A stretch of 64,000 nt of DNA from Anaeromyxobacter dehalogenans 2CP-C (GTDB lineage: Bacteria; Myxococcota; Myxococcia; Myxococcales; Anaeromyxobacteraceae), in the NCBI RefSeq assembly GCF_000013385.1, contig NC_007760.1, forward strand, positions 372,001 to 436,000, in the 5' to 3' direction. Below are positions 37,978 through 48,332 of the stretch, one piece after another. A model generated the notes under the pieces. That model had not been told where the DNA came from, searched no databases, and saw only the letters and a program-made list of their open reading frames with translations. Made by a program: the position numbers and the translations under genes. Every line of letters begins with the position of its first letter. Within the stretch, counting starts at the first letter, position 1.

Positions 37978-38403
37978 ATGACCCCAGAACGCCCGAATCG
38001 CCCCGGCGCGCCCGCGCGCGCCACCCCGTCCACCCCGCAGCCCGCCGCCTCCGCGGCGGACGCGGCCGCCCTCCGCGCCGAGCGCCTCGAGCGCATCCTC
38101 CTCGCGCTGTTCCGCTCGGTGGTGCGCGAGGAGTCCACCGACCCCGGGCTCACGGGCGTGGACCTCGTCGCGCTCCGCCTGTCGCAGGACGGCGCGGAGG
38201 CGCGCATCGGGTACGCGCTCGAGGTGCCGCGCGGCGAGCGGCAGGGAGCGGAGCGCGAGGCGGCCGAGGCGCTGGCCCGCGCCGCGCCGCTCCTGCGCGC
38301 CCGGCTCGCCGAGGTGATCGAGCTGCCCACGCTGCCCTCGCTCACGTTCGCGCTCGAGCGCGTCCGCGAGGTGCCGCGCGCGGCGCGGGCCGGGGCGGCG
38401 TGA
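37978..38403 (+). CDS. RbfA-like protein (ribosome-binding factor A family paralog)
   Basis: A 141-residue protein if ATG 37978 is used (ATG 37927 adds 17 residues). After a Pro/Ala-rich leader, the segment RLERILLALFRSVVREESTDPGL, the strand VDLVALRLSQDGAEARIGYAL and the end LLRARLAEVIELPTLPSLTFALE follow the RbfA fold order (the family's E-x-x-D-P-R-L and L-R-x-x-P-x-L-x-F). RbfA aids 30S subunit maturation. Lack of the nusA-infB-rbfA context and the low-complexity leader suggest a paralog of altered role. Confidence 0.55.
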   Translation: MTPERPNRPGAPARATPSTPQPAASAADAAALRAERLERILLALFRSVVREESTDPGLTGVDLVALRLSQDGAEARIGYALEVPRGERQGAEREAAEALARAAPLLRARLAEVIELPTLPSLTFALERVREVPRAARAGAA

Positions 38404-38419
38404 TCCCGTGGTGCCCCTG

Positions 38420-39406
38420 TCAGAGGTGCACGAGGCCGGTCCGCACCGCGGCGAGCGTCGCGGTGCCGACCGCGATCCAGAGCGCGACCGCCATGGCGAG
38501 GGCGCCGGCCCCGACCGAGCGCAGCGCCTGGCGGGAGAGCCCGAGGCCCACCAGGAACAGCGTCAGCACCAGCGCGCGGCGCCCCGCCTCGGCGGCGAGC
38601 AGCCCGGCGGGACGCAGCGCGGGCAGGAACGTCGCGAGCGCGGCCACCGCCACGAAGCCGAGGATGAACCAGGGCGGGCGCGCCGACGTCGCCGCCCCGC
38701 CGCCGCGCGCGCGCCGCGCCACGATCCCGATGGCGAGCGTCACCGGCACGATCCAGAGCGCGCGGGCCAGCTTCACGGTGGTCCCGACCGCGAGCGCCTG
38801 CGGGCCGTAGGCGAGCGTCGCGCCCACCACCGAGCTCGTGTCGTGGATGCCGAGCGCCGCCCACAGGCCGAACGCCGGCTCGCCGAGGCCGGCGGCGTGG
38901 CCGAGCAGCGGGAACACGAGCAGCGCGGCCGAGTTGAGCAGGAACACCGCGCCGAGCGCGATCGAGGTCTCGTGCTCGTCCGCCCCGACCACCGGCGCGA
39001 CCGCGGCGATGGCGCTCCCGCCGCAGATGGCCGTGCCGACCGAGATGAGCGCCGCGGTGCGGGCCTCCACCCGCGCGGCGCGGGCGAGGAGCGCGCCCAG
39101 CGCCAGGCACGCGGCGATGCTGACGAAGGTGTAGCCCACGCCGCGCGCCCCGACGTGCGCCACGACGCGGAGGTCCATGGCGCCCCCGAGCGCCACCACC
39201 GACAGCGGCAGGAGCCGGCGGGCCAGCGCGCGCGTGGTGGGGGCGTACGGGTTCCCGGTCGAGAGCGCGAGCGCGACGCCGGCGGTGAGCGCGAGCGCCG
39301 GGGAGACGTGCGGGAGGGCGACGCAGGCCAGGCCCAGGGCCGGCACGAGGAAGGACGCGATCGATCGCGCGGGCGGGGTGCGGGGCTCGGAGGTGGGCCG
39401 TTCCAT
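38420..39406 (-). CDS. YeiH-family putative sulfate exporter
   Basis: A 328-residue protein with about ten TM helices. GTAICGGSAIAAVAPV and the helix end GIHDTSSVVGA are the signatures of the YeiH (UPF0324/PSE) family. It starts at ATG 39406; an upstream in-frame extension is low-complexity. The next gene upstream on the same strand encodes a LysR regulator, mirroring the yeiE-yeiH association in enterobacteria. The transported ion is uncertain in the family. Confidence 0.88.
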   Translation of the reverse strand: MERPTSEPRTPPARSIASFLVPALGLACVALPHVSPALALTAGVALALSTGNPYAPTTRALARRLLPLSVVALGGAMDLRVVAHVGARGVGYTFVSIAACLALGALLARAARVEARTAALISVGTAICGGSAIAAVAPVVGADEHETSIALGAVFLLNSAALLVFPLLGHAAGLGEPAFGLWAALGIHDTSSVVGATLAYGPQALAVGTTVKLARALWIVPVTLAIGIVARRARGGGAATSARPPWFILGFVAVAALATFLPALRPAGLLAAEAGRRALVLTLFLVGLGLSRQALRSVGAGALAMAVALWIAVGTATLAAVRTGLVHL

Positions 39407-39482
39407 GCGGCGGGAACCTAGTCGCTCGGCGGCCCGGCGGCCCGCCGGGATTTCCGATGGGGCATCGGCGGCGCCGCGGGGC

Positions 39483-40406
39483 TCACGGGAACCAGGCCGG
39501 GCGCGACGCCCCGGCGGCGAGCCGCTGCGCCTCGCGCAGGAAGCGGCCCGCGATCCCGGAGACGCCACCGGCCGGCAGCGCCCACGAGAACGCGCGCTCG
39601 ATGCGGAGGCCGTCGAGCGGGAGCGCGCGCAGCGCGCCGGTGGCGAGCTCGGTGCGGATCGCCCAGCGCGACAGGAAGCCCACGCCCAGGCCGAGCTGGA
39701 CCGCCGCCTTCACCGCGTCGTTCGTCCCGAGCTCGAGGTCGGCGTGGCGCCGCGTCCGGCGGACCCCCGCGCGCCGGAGCGCCTTCTCCACCACGGCGCG
39801 GGTGCCCGAGCCGACCTCCCGCCACACGATGGGCACGCGGTCCAGCTCGGCGAGGTGGCGCAGGCGGAGGAGCTCGGCCGGCGCCGCGCTCGACGCCGCC
39901 GCGACGATCTCGTCCTGCGCGAACGGCTCGAGGCGCACGTGCGGCGCGCGGGAGAGCCCCTCCACCAGGCCGAGCGGGACGGTCCCCTTCGCGAGCCAGC
40001 CGAGGACCGCGTCGGTGTTGCCGACGTCCACGCGCACCGCCACGCCCGGGCGCGCGCGGCGCAGCTCCGCGAGGAGGTGCGGGACCACCCACGCCGCGGT
40101 CGTCTGGCTCGCCCCGAGCACGAGCGTGCCGCCCTCCTCCGCCTCGCGGTCCATCGACGCCTCCGCCGCGCGCAGCGCCTCGTCCACGCGCTGCGCGTGC
40201 TCGAGGAGCCGCTGGCCGTCCGCGGTGAGGTGGACGCCGTGGGCCGTGCGCAGGAGCAGCGGCCGTCCGCACTCCCGCTCCAGCTCGCGGATCTGCTCCG
40301 AGAGCGCGGACGGCGAGAGGTGCAGCGTGCGCGCGGCGACCGAGATGCGGCCGGCGAGCGCGACCTCGCGGAAGGACTGCAGGCGGCGCGGATCGAGGCG
40401 GGACAT
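39483..40406 (-). CDS. LysR-family regulator, YeiE/CbbR-like
   Basis: A 307-residue protein. The HTH (about 5-60) reads LQSFREVALAGRISVAARTLHLSPSALSEQI. The effector domain (about 92-290) contains GTLVLGASQTTAAWVVPHLLAEL and LGVGFLSRWAI, close in style to the YeiE/CysL group. It lies 76 bases upstream of the yeiH-like gene on the same strand, so it likely controls it. Confidence 0.88.
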   Translation of the reverse strand: MSRLDPRRLQSFREVALAGRISVAARTLHLSPSALSEQIRELERECGRPLLLRTAHGVHLTADGQRLLEHAQRVDEALRAAEASMDREAEEGGTLVLGASQTTAAWVVPHLLAELRRARPGVAVRVDVGNTDAVLGWLAKGTVPLGLVEGLSRAPHVRLEPFAQDEIVAAASSAAPAELLRLRHLAELDRVPIVWREVGSGTRAVVEKALRRAGVRRTRRHADLELGTNDAVKAAVQLGLGVGFLSRWAIRTELATGALRALPLDGLRIERAFSWALPAGGVSGIAGRFLREAQRLAAGASRPAWFP

Positions 40407-40442
40407 CCGGGCAGGGTAGCGGATCCGGCGCCGCGCGCGGGC

Positions 40443-41269
40443 TCAGCGCGCGGCGGGGGCGGCTGGCTCGGCGGCGGCTGGCGCCGGCGCGGACAGCGAG
40501 AGCACCGGCCTGCAGATCTCGGACACCTCGGTGCCCTCGCGGAAGCTCACGCAGGTGACCACCAGGCGCGTCCCGCGGACGACCTGCTCGGCGCCGACGA
40601 CGGTGGGCGGCTTGCCCGTCGCGTTCCGCAGGACGCGGCAGGTGGCGGCGAGCCCCTCGACCGTGCACGCCTGCGTCCGGCGCTCGAAGCCCTGGATCGG
40701 GAGCCTGGACAGGAGCGCGTCGAGGACGCCCTCCCGCCCGTCGGGGACGCCGATCCACGTGAGCACCGCCTCTCGCTCGCACTGGATCGATCCGGAGCCC
40801 GCATGGTCGCGAGGCTGGCGAGCAGCACCCGGCAGCGCTCCTCGGCGCCTGCGAAGGCCTGGCACGTGAGCCCCCGCTTCGCGGGCGCACGATCGGCGGT
40901 GGCCATGAGCAGCACGCGGCCGTCTGCGCTGCGGAGCCGCGTGGTGGGCAGCGAGGACCCGTCCGCCAGCTCCACCTTCGACGCGCCCTCCTCGACCGGC
41001 TGCGGCGCCACGGCCCTGAACCCCGCGATGATGCCGCGGACGTACTCGTCCCCGGCGCCCGGGCCGAGGTCGCGCAGCGAGAAGCGGACGTCCGGGCACT
41101 CCACCGTGAGCGCCGTCGCGTCGCGCTCGAGGACGATGCACTGGGCGAGTCCGGGAGCGCTCGCCGAAGATGTTGCGTCGGCGGCGGTCGGGATCGAGGC
41201 TGCGGCCAAGGACGCGAGCGCGAGCGCGAGGTGGGTAGGCGAGGGCGTGCCGCCAGTGAACCACTTCAC
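40443..41269 (-). pseudogene. Frameshifted secreted hypothetical protein
   Basis: Two reading frames each carry half of one apparent protein. From GTG 41269 the first half gives a signal peptide (HLALALASLAAASIPTAADA) and then IVLERDATALTVECPDVRFS and RGLTCQAFAGAEERCRVLLAS. Near 40790-40830 coding character moves to another frame, which continues CEREAVLTWIGVPDGREGVL, RTQACTVEGLAATCRVL and VVTCVSFREGTEVSEICRPV to the stop at 40443. A single-base indel explains this. No family is recognised. It may be a true pseudogene or a sequencing error. Confidence 0.6.
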
Positions 41270-41371
41270 GCAGGGCGCGTCCAAGTCGCACGGCGTCGTA
41301 CAGGCCGCGCGCCGCGACGGACCCGACTCGGCGCTTCCGCGCCGTGCCGGACGCAGGTAGCGTTCGCCGCC

Positions 41372-42148
41372 ATGCGAACGCTGCTCGCCATCGCGCTGGC
41401 GCTCCTCCCGACCGTGGGCCTTTCCGACGTGACCGGCGAGGCGGAGACCGACCTCGGCCAGCGCGTGTGGGTGCGGCCCATCTCGAAGGACGCCTGGCTC
41501 ATCCGGTCGGTGAGCCCGATCGAAGGGTGGGGCGACGTCGAATCGAACGCCGTCCTGGTGGCCGGCGCCGCCGAGTCGGTGCTGATCGACACGCCGGCCA
41601 CGGAGGCGCAGACCGCGCCCGTGCTCGCGTGGGCCGCCGACACGCTGCGCCGGCCGGTGCGGCACCTCGTCGTCACGCACTGGCACGCCGACCGGATGGG
41701 CGGGATCGGCCTGGCCCGGCCGCGCGGCATCCGGACGTACGCGCTCGGGAAGACGCGCGCGCTCGCGCGGCGCCACGGCCTGGTGGTCCCGGAGCGCGAG
41801 CTGCGCCCCGAGGAGCGGCTCGTCCTCGCCGGCGTGAAGGTCGAGACCTGGTACCCCGGCCACGGGCACACCGCCGACAACCTCGTCGTGTGGCTCCCCG
41901 CGGACCGGCTGCTCGTGGGCGGGTGCTTCGTGAAGGCGGCGGAGGCGACGACGCTCGGGAACCTCCAGGAGATCGATCCGGTGCAGTGGGCGAAGGGCGT
42001 CGCCGCCACCGACCGTCGATATCCCGAGGCTCGGACCGTCGTCCCGGGTCACGGTGCGGCCGGCGGTCCCGAGCTGCTGCGCCACACCGCGGCGCTGCTC
42101 CGGGCGCACGCGGGCGGGCGCGGCAATGAGGGCGCGCGGGGCAGGTGA
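41372..42148 (+). CDS. Metallo-beta-lactamase, subclass B1-like
   Basis: A 258-residue secreted enzyme (signal peptide about 1-18). It retains the full B1 zinc set: H103-x-H105-x-D107 in THWHADR, H166 in PGHGHTADN, C185 in VGGCFVK and a final His in VVPGHG. Lys188, three residues after the Cys, matches the B1 substrate-carboxylate Lys. These features separate B1 beta-lactamases from the general MBL-fold hydrolases (glyoxalase II and others). The predicted reaction is hydrolysis of beta-lactams including carbapenems in the periplasm. No transposon or integron is seen around it, so it looks like a resident gene. Activity is untested. Confidence 0.8.
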   Translation: MRTLLAIALALLPTVGLSDVTGEAETDLGQRVWVRPISKDAWLIRSVSPIEGWGDVESNAVLVAGAAESVLIDTPATEAQTAPVLAWAADTLRRPVRHLVVTHWHADRMGGIGLARPRGIRTYALGKTRALARRHGLVVPERELRPEERLVLAGVKVETWYPGHGHTADNLVVWLPADRLLVGGCFVKAAEATTLGNLQEIDPVQWAKGVAATDRRYPEARTVVPGHGAAGGPELLRHTAALLRAHAGGRGNEGARGR

Positions 42149-42191
42149 GCCGGGCTGCCGTCGAGCCAACGCTCCGTGAGAGGATGCGGGC

Positions 42192-42329
42192 GTGTACACG
42201 CTCCGCTGCACCGGCAAGCTGCTGAAGCGCCTCGGCCCCGTCACCGAGCTGGCACGCGAGCCGCCCACCACGCTCCTCGGCGACGCGCCACGGCAAAGAC
42301 GCCTGCGCAGCAGTTGCTCGACGAGGTGA
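42192..42329 (+). pseudogene. N-terminal fragment resembling DUF6933
   Basis: GTG 42192 opens YTLRCTGKLLKRLGPVTELA, then PPTTLLGD, which fits the start of DUF6933 proteins (a x-L-R-C-T-x-K-L-L-x-R-L pattern). The frame then loses sense and stops after 45 codons, inside the start of the DUF4304-like gene. It is likely a deletion junction that removed most of the gene. Confidence 0.45.
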
Positions 42330-42895
42330 TCCGGAACGGGCTCGCGCCGATGCTGAAGGCGCTTGGCTTCCGGAAGGCGGGCCGCACGTTTCGCAGCGCC
42401 GCGCCCCGGTGCGTGCTCGTCGTGAACGTGCAGGCGAGCCACTGGAGCACCCGCGACGCGCTGCAGTTCACCGTCAACGTGGGTGCGTTCTACATCGGCT
42501 TGAACGACGTCCTGCAGCGCGGCACCTGGCCGAGCCCCAGCACCTCGGGTCCCACTGAGTACCAGTGCCACGTTCGCCAGCGGCTGGGGCGCCTCACGCC
42601 CGCGCAGCGCGACGTATGGTGGGACCTGAAGGTCGGAGCGCCCTGGACTCAGGTCTCGGTGGAGGTCACCGAGGCGGTGCGCGAGCACGGGTTGCCGTGG
42701 CTCCGAGCGATGACGGATCTCGACATGGCACGGAGCCATGCCGAAGCGCGCAGCGGTCCTCACATCGCCGCGGGGCTCGCCCTGCTCGCGGGGCGTCGCG
42801 ACGAGGCCACGCGCATCGTGGTCGTGGCGACGGAGTCGGGCGCAGATCGAGGCCAGCTTCGCCTCTGGGCGCGGCAGGCCGACCTGATCCCCTGA
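42314..42895 (+). CDS. DUF4304 domain protein
   Basis: About 193 residues. It reads LLDEVIRNGLAPMLKALGFRK, RTFRS and VLVVNVQASHWSTRDALQFT, typical of DUF4304, a small family often near immunity or toxin loci but with no known activity. The natural start seems damaged: the codon in the expected place (MAKTPAQQ in relatives' style) reads ACG at 42287-42289. TTG 42314 is used here and GTG 42326 is possible. The gene directly follows, and partly overlaps, a truncated DUF6933-like fragment. Confidence 0.6.
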   Translation: MLDEVIRNGLAPMLKALGFRKAGRTFRSAAPRCVLVVNVQASHWSTRDALQFTVNVGAFYIGLNDVLQRGTWPSPSTSGPTEYQCHVRQRLGRLTPAQRDVWWDLKVGAPWTQVSVEVTEAVREHGLPWLRAMTDLDMARSHAEARSGPHIAAGLALLAGRRDEATRIVVVATESGADRGQLRLWARQADLIP

Positions 42896-42903
42896 GGCGT
42901 GGC

Positions 42904-43365
42904 TCAGCCGCGCTCGATCGCGGCCCGCAACGTCTCCAGCGCCGCCCGGACGTCGCACCGGAACGGCGCGGTGAGGAGGGCGGCGGCGAAGCCGACGGTT
43001 GTGGTTCCGGCCACGAGCGCGAGGACGATCCCCGCGACACCGGACGCGAGCCCGCGCAGGTTCGCCACGGCCGCATACGAGAAGAACGCGAACCAGACCC
43101 CCAGGAACGCGGCGAGCGCCCACCGGAGCCGGAAGCGGAGCCGGACGACCGAGCCGCCCCCGGCGGTCGCGATCTCGCCGAGTACCACTGCATGCGGCCG
43201 TCCGACGTTCCGCACGAGCTCGAACCGCCGCCCCTGGAGCTTCCCGCGGAACGGCCGCTGCGGTGCCGTGTGCCCCTGGGTCACCAGGTCCGCGAGCCGG
43301 GTCACCAGCTCCTCGGGGGTCGCCGTCGAACGAAGCTCGGTGCGGTCGATGGGGAGGAGCTTCAT
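42904..43365 (-). CDS. Hypothetical two-TM membrane protein
   Basis: A 153-residue protein. The soluble N-terminal part (TPEELVTRLADLV, GKLQGRRFELVRNV) is followed by two TM helices (about 85-105 and 110-132) and a C-terminal helix. ATG 43365 is preferred; upstream in-frame codons run into the tRNA gene and are not real coding. No family is recognised. Confidence 0.6.
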   Translation of the reverse strand: MKLLPIDRTELRSTATPEELVTRLADLVTQGHTAPQRPFRGKLQGRRFELVRNVGRPHAVVLGEIATAGGGSVVRLRFRLRWALAAFLGVWFAFFSYAAVANLRGLASGVAGIVLALVAGTTTVGFAAALLTAPFRCDVRAALETLRAAIERG

Positions 43366-43484
43366 CTCGGATGGCCGTCCCGCGGGTCCGGGGTGATCGG
43401 GTCGTACGCTGGGTGCACACCATACCCCACCGGTGCCGAAAAACGAAACGCCCGGGGTCGCCGGGCGTCGGGTCCATCGAAGAT

Positions 43485-43560
43485 TGGAGCGGGAAACCGG
43501 ATTCGAACCGGCGACCCTCAGCTTGGGAAGCTGATGCTCTACCAACTGAGCTATTCCCGC
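43485..43560 (-). tRNA. tRNA-Gly (CCC)
   Basis: The reverse strand reads a 76-base tRNA including an encoded CCA: acceptor GCGGGAA pairs with TTCCCGC, the D-arm holds AGCTCAGTTGG, the anticodon stem TCAGC/GCTGA encloses loop TTCCCAA (anticodon CCC), and the T-arm contains GGTTCGAATCC. It decodes GGG. Confidence 0.97.
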
Positions 43561-43639
43561 GTCGCGACCCCGTTTTTGCCGTGAAGGCGGGCGGGAGTCA
43601 AGGAGATCGGCGGCGCGCTCGGGACGGGGCGGTCGGCGC

Positions 43640-45595
<1,956 letters not shown>

Positions 45596-45607
45596 GACGG
45601 CTCCTCG

Positions 45608-45644
45608 CGAAACGACTCTGGGTCAGGACGAAACGACTCTGGGT
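45608..45644. repeat. Two 16-bp direct repeats, 21-base period
   Basis: CGAAACGACTCTGGGT occurs exactly at 45608-45623 and 45629-45644. The two-turn spacing puts both on one face of the helix, as for a cooperative binding protein. They lie in the leader of the prpR-like gene, 13 bases from its start codon. Confidence 0.6.
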
Positions 45645-45757
45645 TCGGGAGAGGCGGGCGCGGTGTACCGGCGAGTGTACCGAAAACGGAACGAAGCGCG
45701 CCAGTAGCGGAACGGAGCGGAACGGATCGGGAGGCGGGACCCGGCTGGGGAGTGTAC

Positions 45758-45775
45758 GTTGATTCGCATGTCAAC
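45758..45775. promoter_or_regulatory. GTTGA-N8-TCAAC dyad, possible enhancer site
   Basis: Perfect 5-bp arms lie about 75 bases upstream of the predicted fad operon start, a fitting place for the PrpR-like activator. Confidence 0.35.
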
Positions 45776-45814
45776 CCGCCGCCTTGGCCGCTCGGCTGGA
45801 GGCGGGCGATGACG

Positions 45815-45830
45815 TGGTGCGGCACGTGCA
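45815..45830 (+). promoter_or_regulatory. Candidate sigma54 promoter of the fad operon
   Basis: TGGTGCGGCACGTGCA keeps TGG at -24, TGCA at -12 and exact GG-N10-GC spacing. The start would be near 45841, about 59 bases before the fadN-like ATG. Confidence 0.48.
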
Positions 45831-45899
45831 ACTTGTGCGCGTCGGCGCGGCGGCCGGCAGGGGCCGCGCAGCGGACGCGAACGCACCACGGAGGCCACG

Positions 45900-48287
45900 A
45901 TGGACCGGATCGAGCGGGTGGCGGTGCTGGGGTCGGGCGTGATGGGCAGCACCATCGCCGCGCACCTCGCCAACGCGGGCTTCGGGGTGCTGCTCCTCGA
46001 CATCGTCCCGAAGGAGCCGAACGCCGAGGAGAAGGCGGCCGGCCTGGGGCTCGACAGCCCGGTGGTGCGGAACCGCCTCGCCACGGCGGCGCGGGCGGGC
46101 CTCGAGAAGCTGAAGCCGGCGCCGCTCTACCTGCCGGCGTACGCGTCGCGCATCGAGGTCGGCAACCTCGAGGACGACCTCCCGCGCCTCGCCACCTGCG
46201 ACTGGGTGGTCGAGGTGGTGCTCGAGAACCTCGAGGTGAAGCGCCAGCTCCTCGGGCGCATCGCCCCGCACCTCAAGCCGACGGCGGTCCTCACCACGAA
46301 CACGAGCGGCCTCTCGGTGAACGCCATCGCCGACACGCTGCCCGAGGCGCTCCGCCCGCGCTTCCTCGTCACCCACTTCTTCAACCCGCCGCGCTACATG
46401 CGGCTCGTCGAGATCGTCTCGAGCCGCCACACCGACCCGGCCGTCGCGGCGGGCATGGCCGAGCTCATCCGCGTGCGCCTCGGCAAGGGCATCGTCACCG
46501 GCAAGGACACGCCGAACTTCGTGGCGAACCGCATCGGCGTGTTCGCCATGTGCAACGCGATCCGGCACATGGTGGAGCTCGACCTCACCGTCGAGGAGGT
46601 GGACGCCATCGCCGGCCCGCCCACCGCGCGCCCGAAGAGCGCGACGTTCCGCACCGCGGACCTGGTGGGCCTCGACACGCTGCTGCACGTGGCGAGGAAC
46701 TCCTACGAGCTGCTGCCGGGCGACTCGCGCCGCGAGGAGTTCAAGCTCCCCGCGTTCCTCGAGCAGATGGTCGCGAAGGGGATCCTCGGCAACAAGTCGA
46801 AGGGCGGCTTCTTCCGCAAGGAGAAGGGCGAGGGCGGCGGGCTCTCCTTCTACGACCACCGCAAGGGCGAGTACGTGCCGGCCGCGAAGCCGCGCAGCGC
46901 CTCGGTGGAGGCGACGAAGGGGATCGACGACCCGGCCCAGCGCCTGCGGGCCGCGCTCGGCGGGAAGGACAAGGCCGCGGAGCACGCCTGGCGCAACCTG
47001 CGCGACACGCTGCTCTACGCGTTCGAGCGAATACCGGAGATCGCCGACGACGTGGTGAACGTGGACGCGGCCATGCGCTGGGGCTTCGGCTGGGACCTCG
47101 GGCCGTTCGAGATGCTCGACGCGGTCGGCGTCCCGGCGTTCGTGGCGCGAGCCGAGAAGGACGGCGTGGCGGTGCCGGAGCGGCTCCGCGGCATCGAGCG
47201 GTTCTACGTCGAGGAGGGCGGGCGGCGCCGCTACCTCGATCTCGCCGGCGGCGGGGGGTATCGCGACGTGCCGCGCCCGGCCGACCAGATCGACCTCGCG
47301 GTGCTGGAGAAGTCGGGGGCGGTGGTGGAGCGGAACGCGGGCGCCTCGGTGCTCGACCTCGGCGACGGCGTCTTCTGCCTCGAGTTCCACACCAAGATGA
47401 ACGCCATCGGCCCGGACGTGCTCGCCATGGTCCACAAGGCGGTGGCCCGCGCCGAGCGCGACGGCCAGGCGCTCGTCGTCGCGAACCGCGGCCAGCCGGC
47501 GTTCTCGGCCGGCGCGAACCTGATGCTCATCGCGGTGGCCATCGCCGAGGGCGCGTTCGACGAGATCGCGCTCACCATCCGCGCGTTCCAGAAGGCGATG
47601 ATGGCGCTGAAGTACGCGCGGGTGCCGGTGGTGGCGGCGCCGCACGGGCTGGCGCTGGGCGGCGGCTGCGAGGTGTGCCTGCACGCCACCGCCATGAACC
47701 CGCTCGCCGAGACGTACATGGGGCTCGTCGAGATCGGCGTGGGGCTGCTCCCCGCCGGCGGCGGCACCAAGGAGATGGCGCTCCGGGCCATCCGCCTCGC
47801 CGAGAAGTACGAGGTGGACGCCTCGCCGTTCGTGTTCAAGCACTTCAACACCGTCGCGCTCGCCAAGGTGAGCGCCTCCGCCGACGAGCTCGTCGCCATG
47901 GGGATGCTCCGCGAGGGCGACGCGGTGACGCTCTCGCCGGACCGGCTGGTGCACGACGCGAAGCAGAAGGCGCTCGGGCTGGCCGCGAACTTCCGGCCGG
48001 GCACGCCCGCCACCGGCCTGCGCGCGCCCGGCCGCGGCGCGGCGGCGAGCATCGCCTCCCAGCTCTGGAACATGCGCATGGGCGGCTTCATCACCGAGTA
48101 CGAGGAGCAGCTCGGCCGCACCATCGCCGGCGTCATGACCGGCGGCGACGTGCCGGCGGGCACGCTCGTCACCGAGCAGGACCTGCTCGATCTCGAGCGC
48201 GAGGCGTTCCTGAAGCTGTGCGGCGAGCGGAAGACGCTCGAGCGCATCCAGCACATGCTGAAGAAGGGCAAGCCGCTCCGGAACTAG
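45900..48287 (+). CDS. fadN: 3-hydroxyacyl-CoA dehydrogenase / enoyl-CoA hydratase, FadN-like
   Basis: A 795-residue bifunctional beta-oxidation enzyme. The N-terminal NAD-binding 3-hydroxyacyl-CoA dehydrogenase has Rossmann motif VLGSGVMGSTIAAHLANAG (about 8-26) and THFFNPPRYMRLVEIV. A second HAD C-terminal segment spans about 360-420. The enoyl-CoA hydratase/isomerase domain (about 490-640) has oxyanion turns SAGANLMLI and APHGLALGGGCEVCLH. This dehydrogenase-first order is that of Bacillus FadN, not E. coli FadB. GGAGG precedes the ATG. It is first in the fadNAE-like operon. Confidence 0.92.
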   Translation: MDRIERVAVLGSGVMGSTIAAHLANAGFGVLLLDIVPKEPNAEEKAAGLGLDSPVVRNRLATAARAGLEKLKPAPLYLPAYASRIEVGNLEDDLPRLATCDWVVEVVLENLEVKRQLLGRIAPHLKPTAVLTTNTSGLSVNAIADTLPEALRPRFLVTHFFNPPRYMRLVEIVSSRHTDPAVAAGMAELIRVRLGKGIVTGKDTPNFVANRIGVFAMCNAIRHMVELDLTVEEVDAIAGPPTARPKSATFRTADLVGLDTLLHVARNSYELLPGDSRREEFKLPAFLEQMVAKGILGNKSKGGFFRKEKGEGGGLSFYDHRKGEYVPAAKPRSASVEATKGIDDPAQRLRAALGGKDKAAEHAWRNLRDTLLYAFERIPEIADDVVNVDAAMRWGFGWDLGPFEMLDAVGVPAFVARAEKDGVAVPERLRGIERFYVEEGGRRRYLDLAGGGGYRDVPRPADQIDLAVLEKSGAVVERNAGASVLDLGDGVFCLEFHTKMNAIGPDVLAMVHKAVARAERDGQALVVANRGQPAFSAGANLMLIAVAIAEGAFDEIALTIRAFQKAMMALKYARVPVVAAPHGLALGGGCEVCLHATAMNPLAETYMGLVEIGVGLLPAGGGTKEMALRAIRLAEKYEVDASPFVFKHFNTVALAKVSASADELVAMGMLREGDAVTLSPDRLVHDAKQKALGLAANFRPGTPATGLRAPGRGAAASIASQLWNMRMGGFITEYEEQLGRTIAGVMTGGDVPAGTLVTEQDLLDLEREAFLKLCGERKTLERIQHMLKKGKPLRN

Positions 48288-48332
48288 CGGTCGAACCGGC
48301 GTCGAGCGCGCGAGCGCGAGAGGAGACCTGGA

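Larger units (their letters stand above)
45596..45899. other. 304-base divergent regulatory region between the prpR-like and fadN-like genes
   Basis: No gene is present. It holds direct repeats near the regulator start (45608-45644), GTGTACCG twice at a 12-base step (45663, 45675), CGGAACG three times (45687, 45708, 45718), a GTTGA-N8-TCAAC dyad and a -24/-12 promoter toward the fad operon. Confidence 0.6.

Noticed and set aside
42904-43545. Longer 213-residue version of the two-TM protein starting inside the tRNA gene
   Set aside because: The extra N-terminus (VAGSNPVSRSNL) is the typical false translation of a tRNA T-arm.
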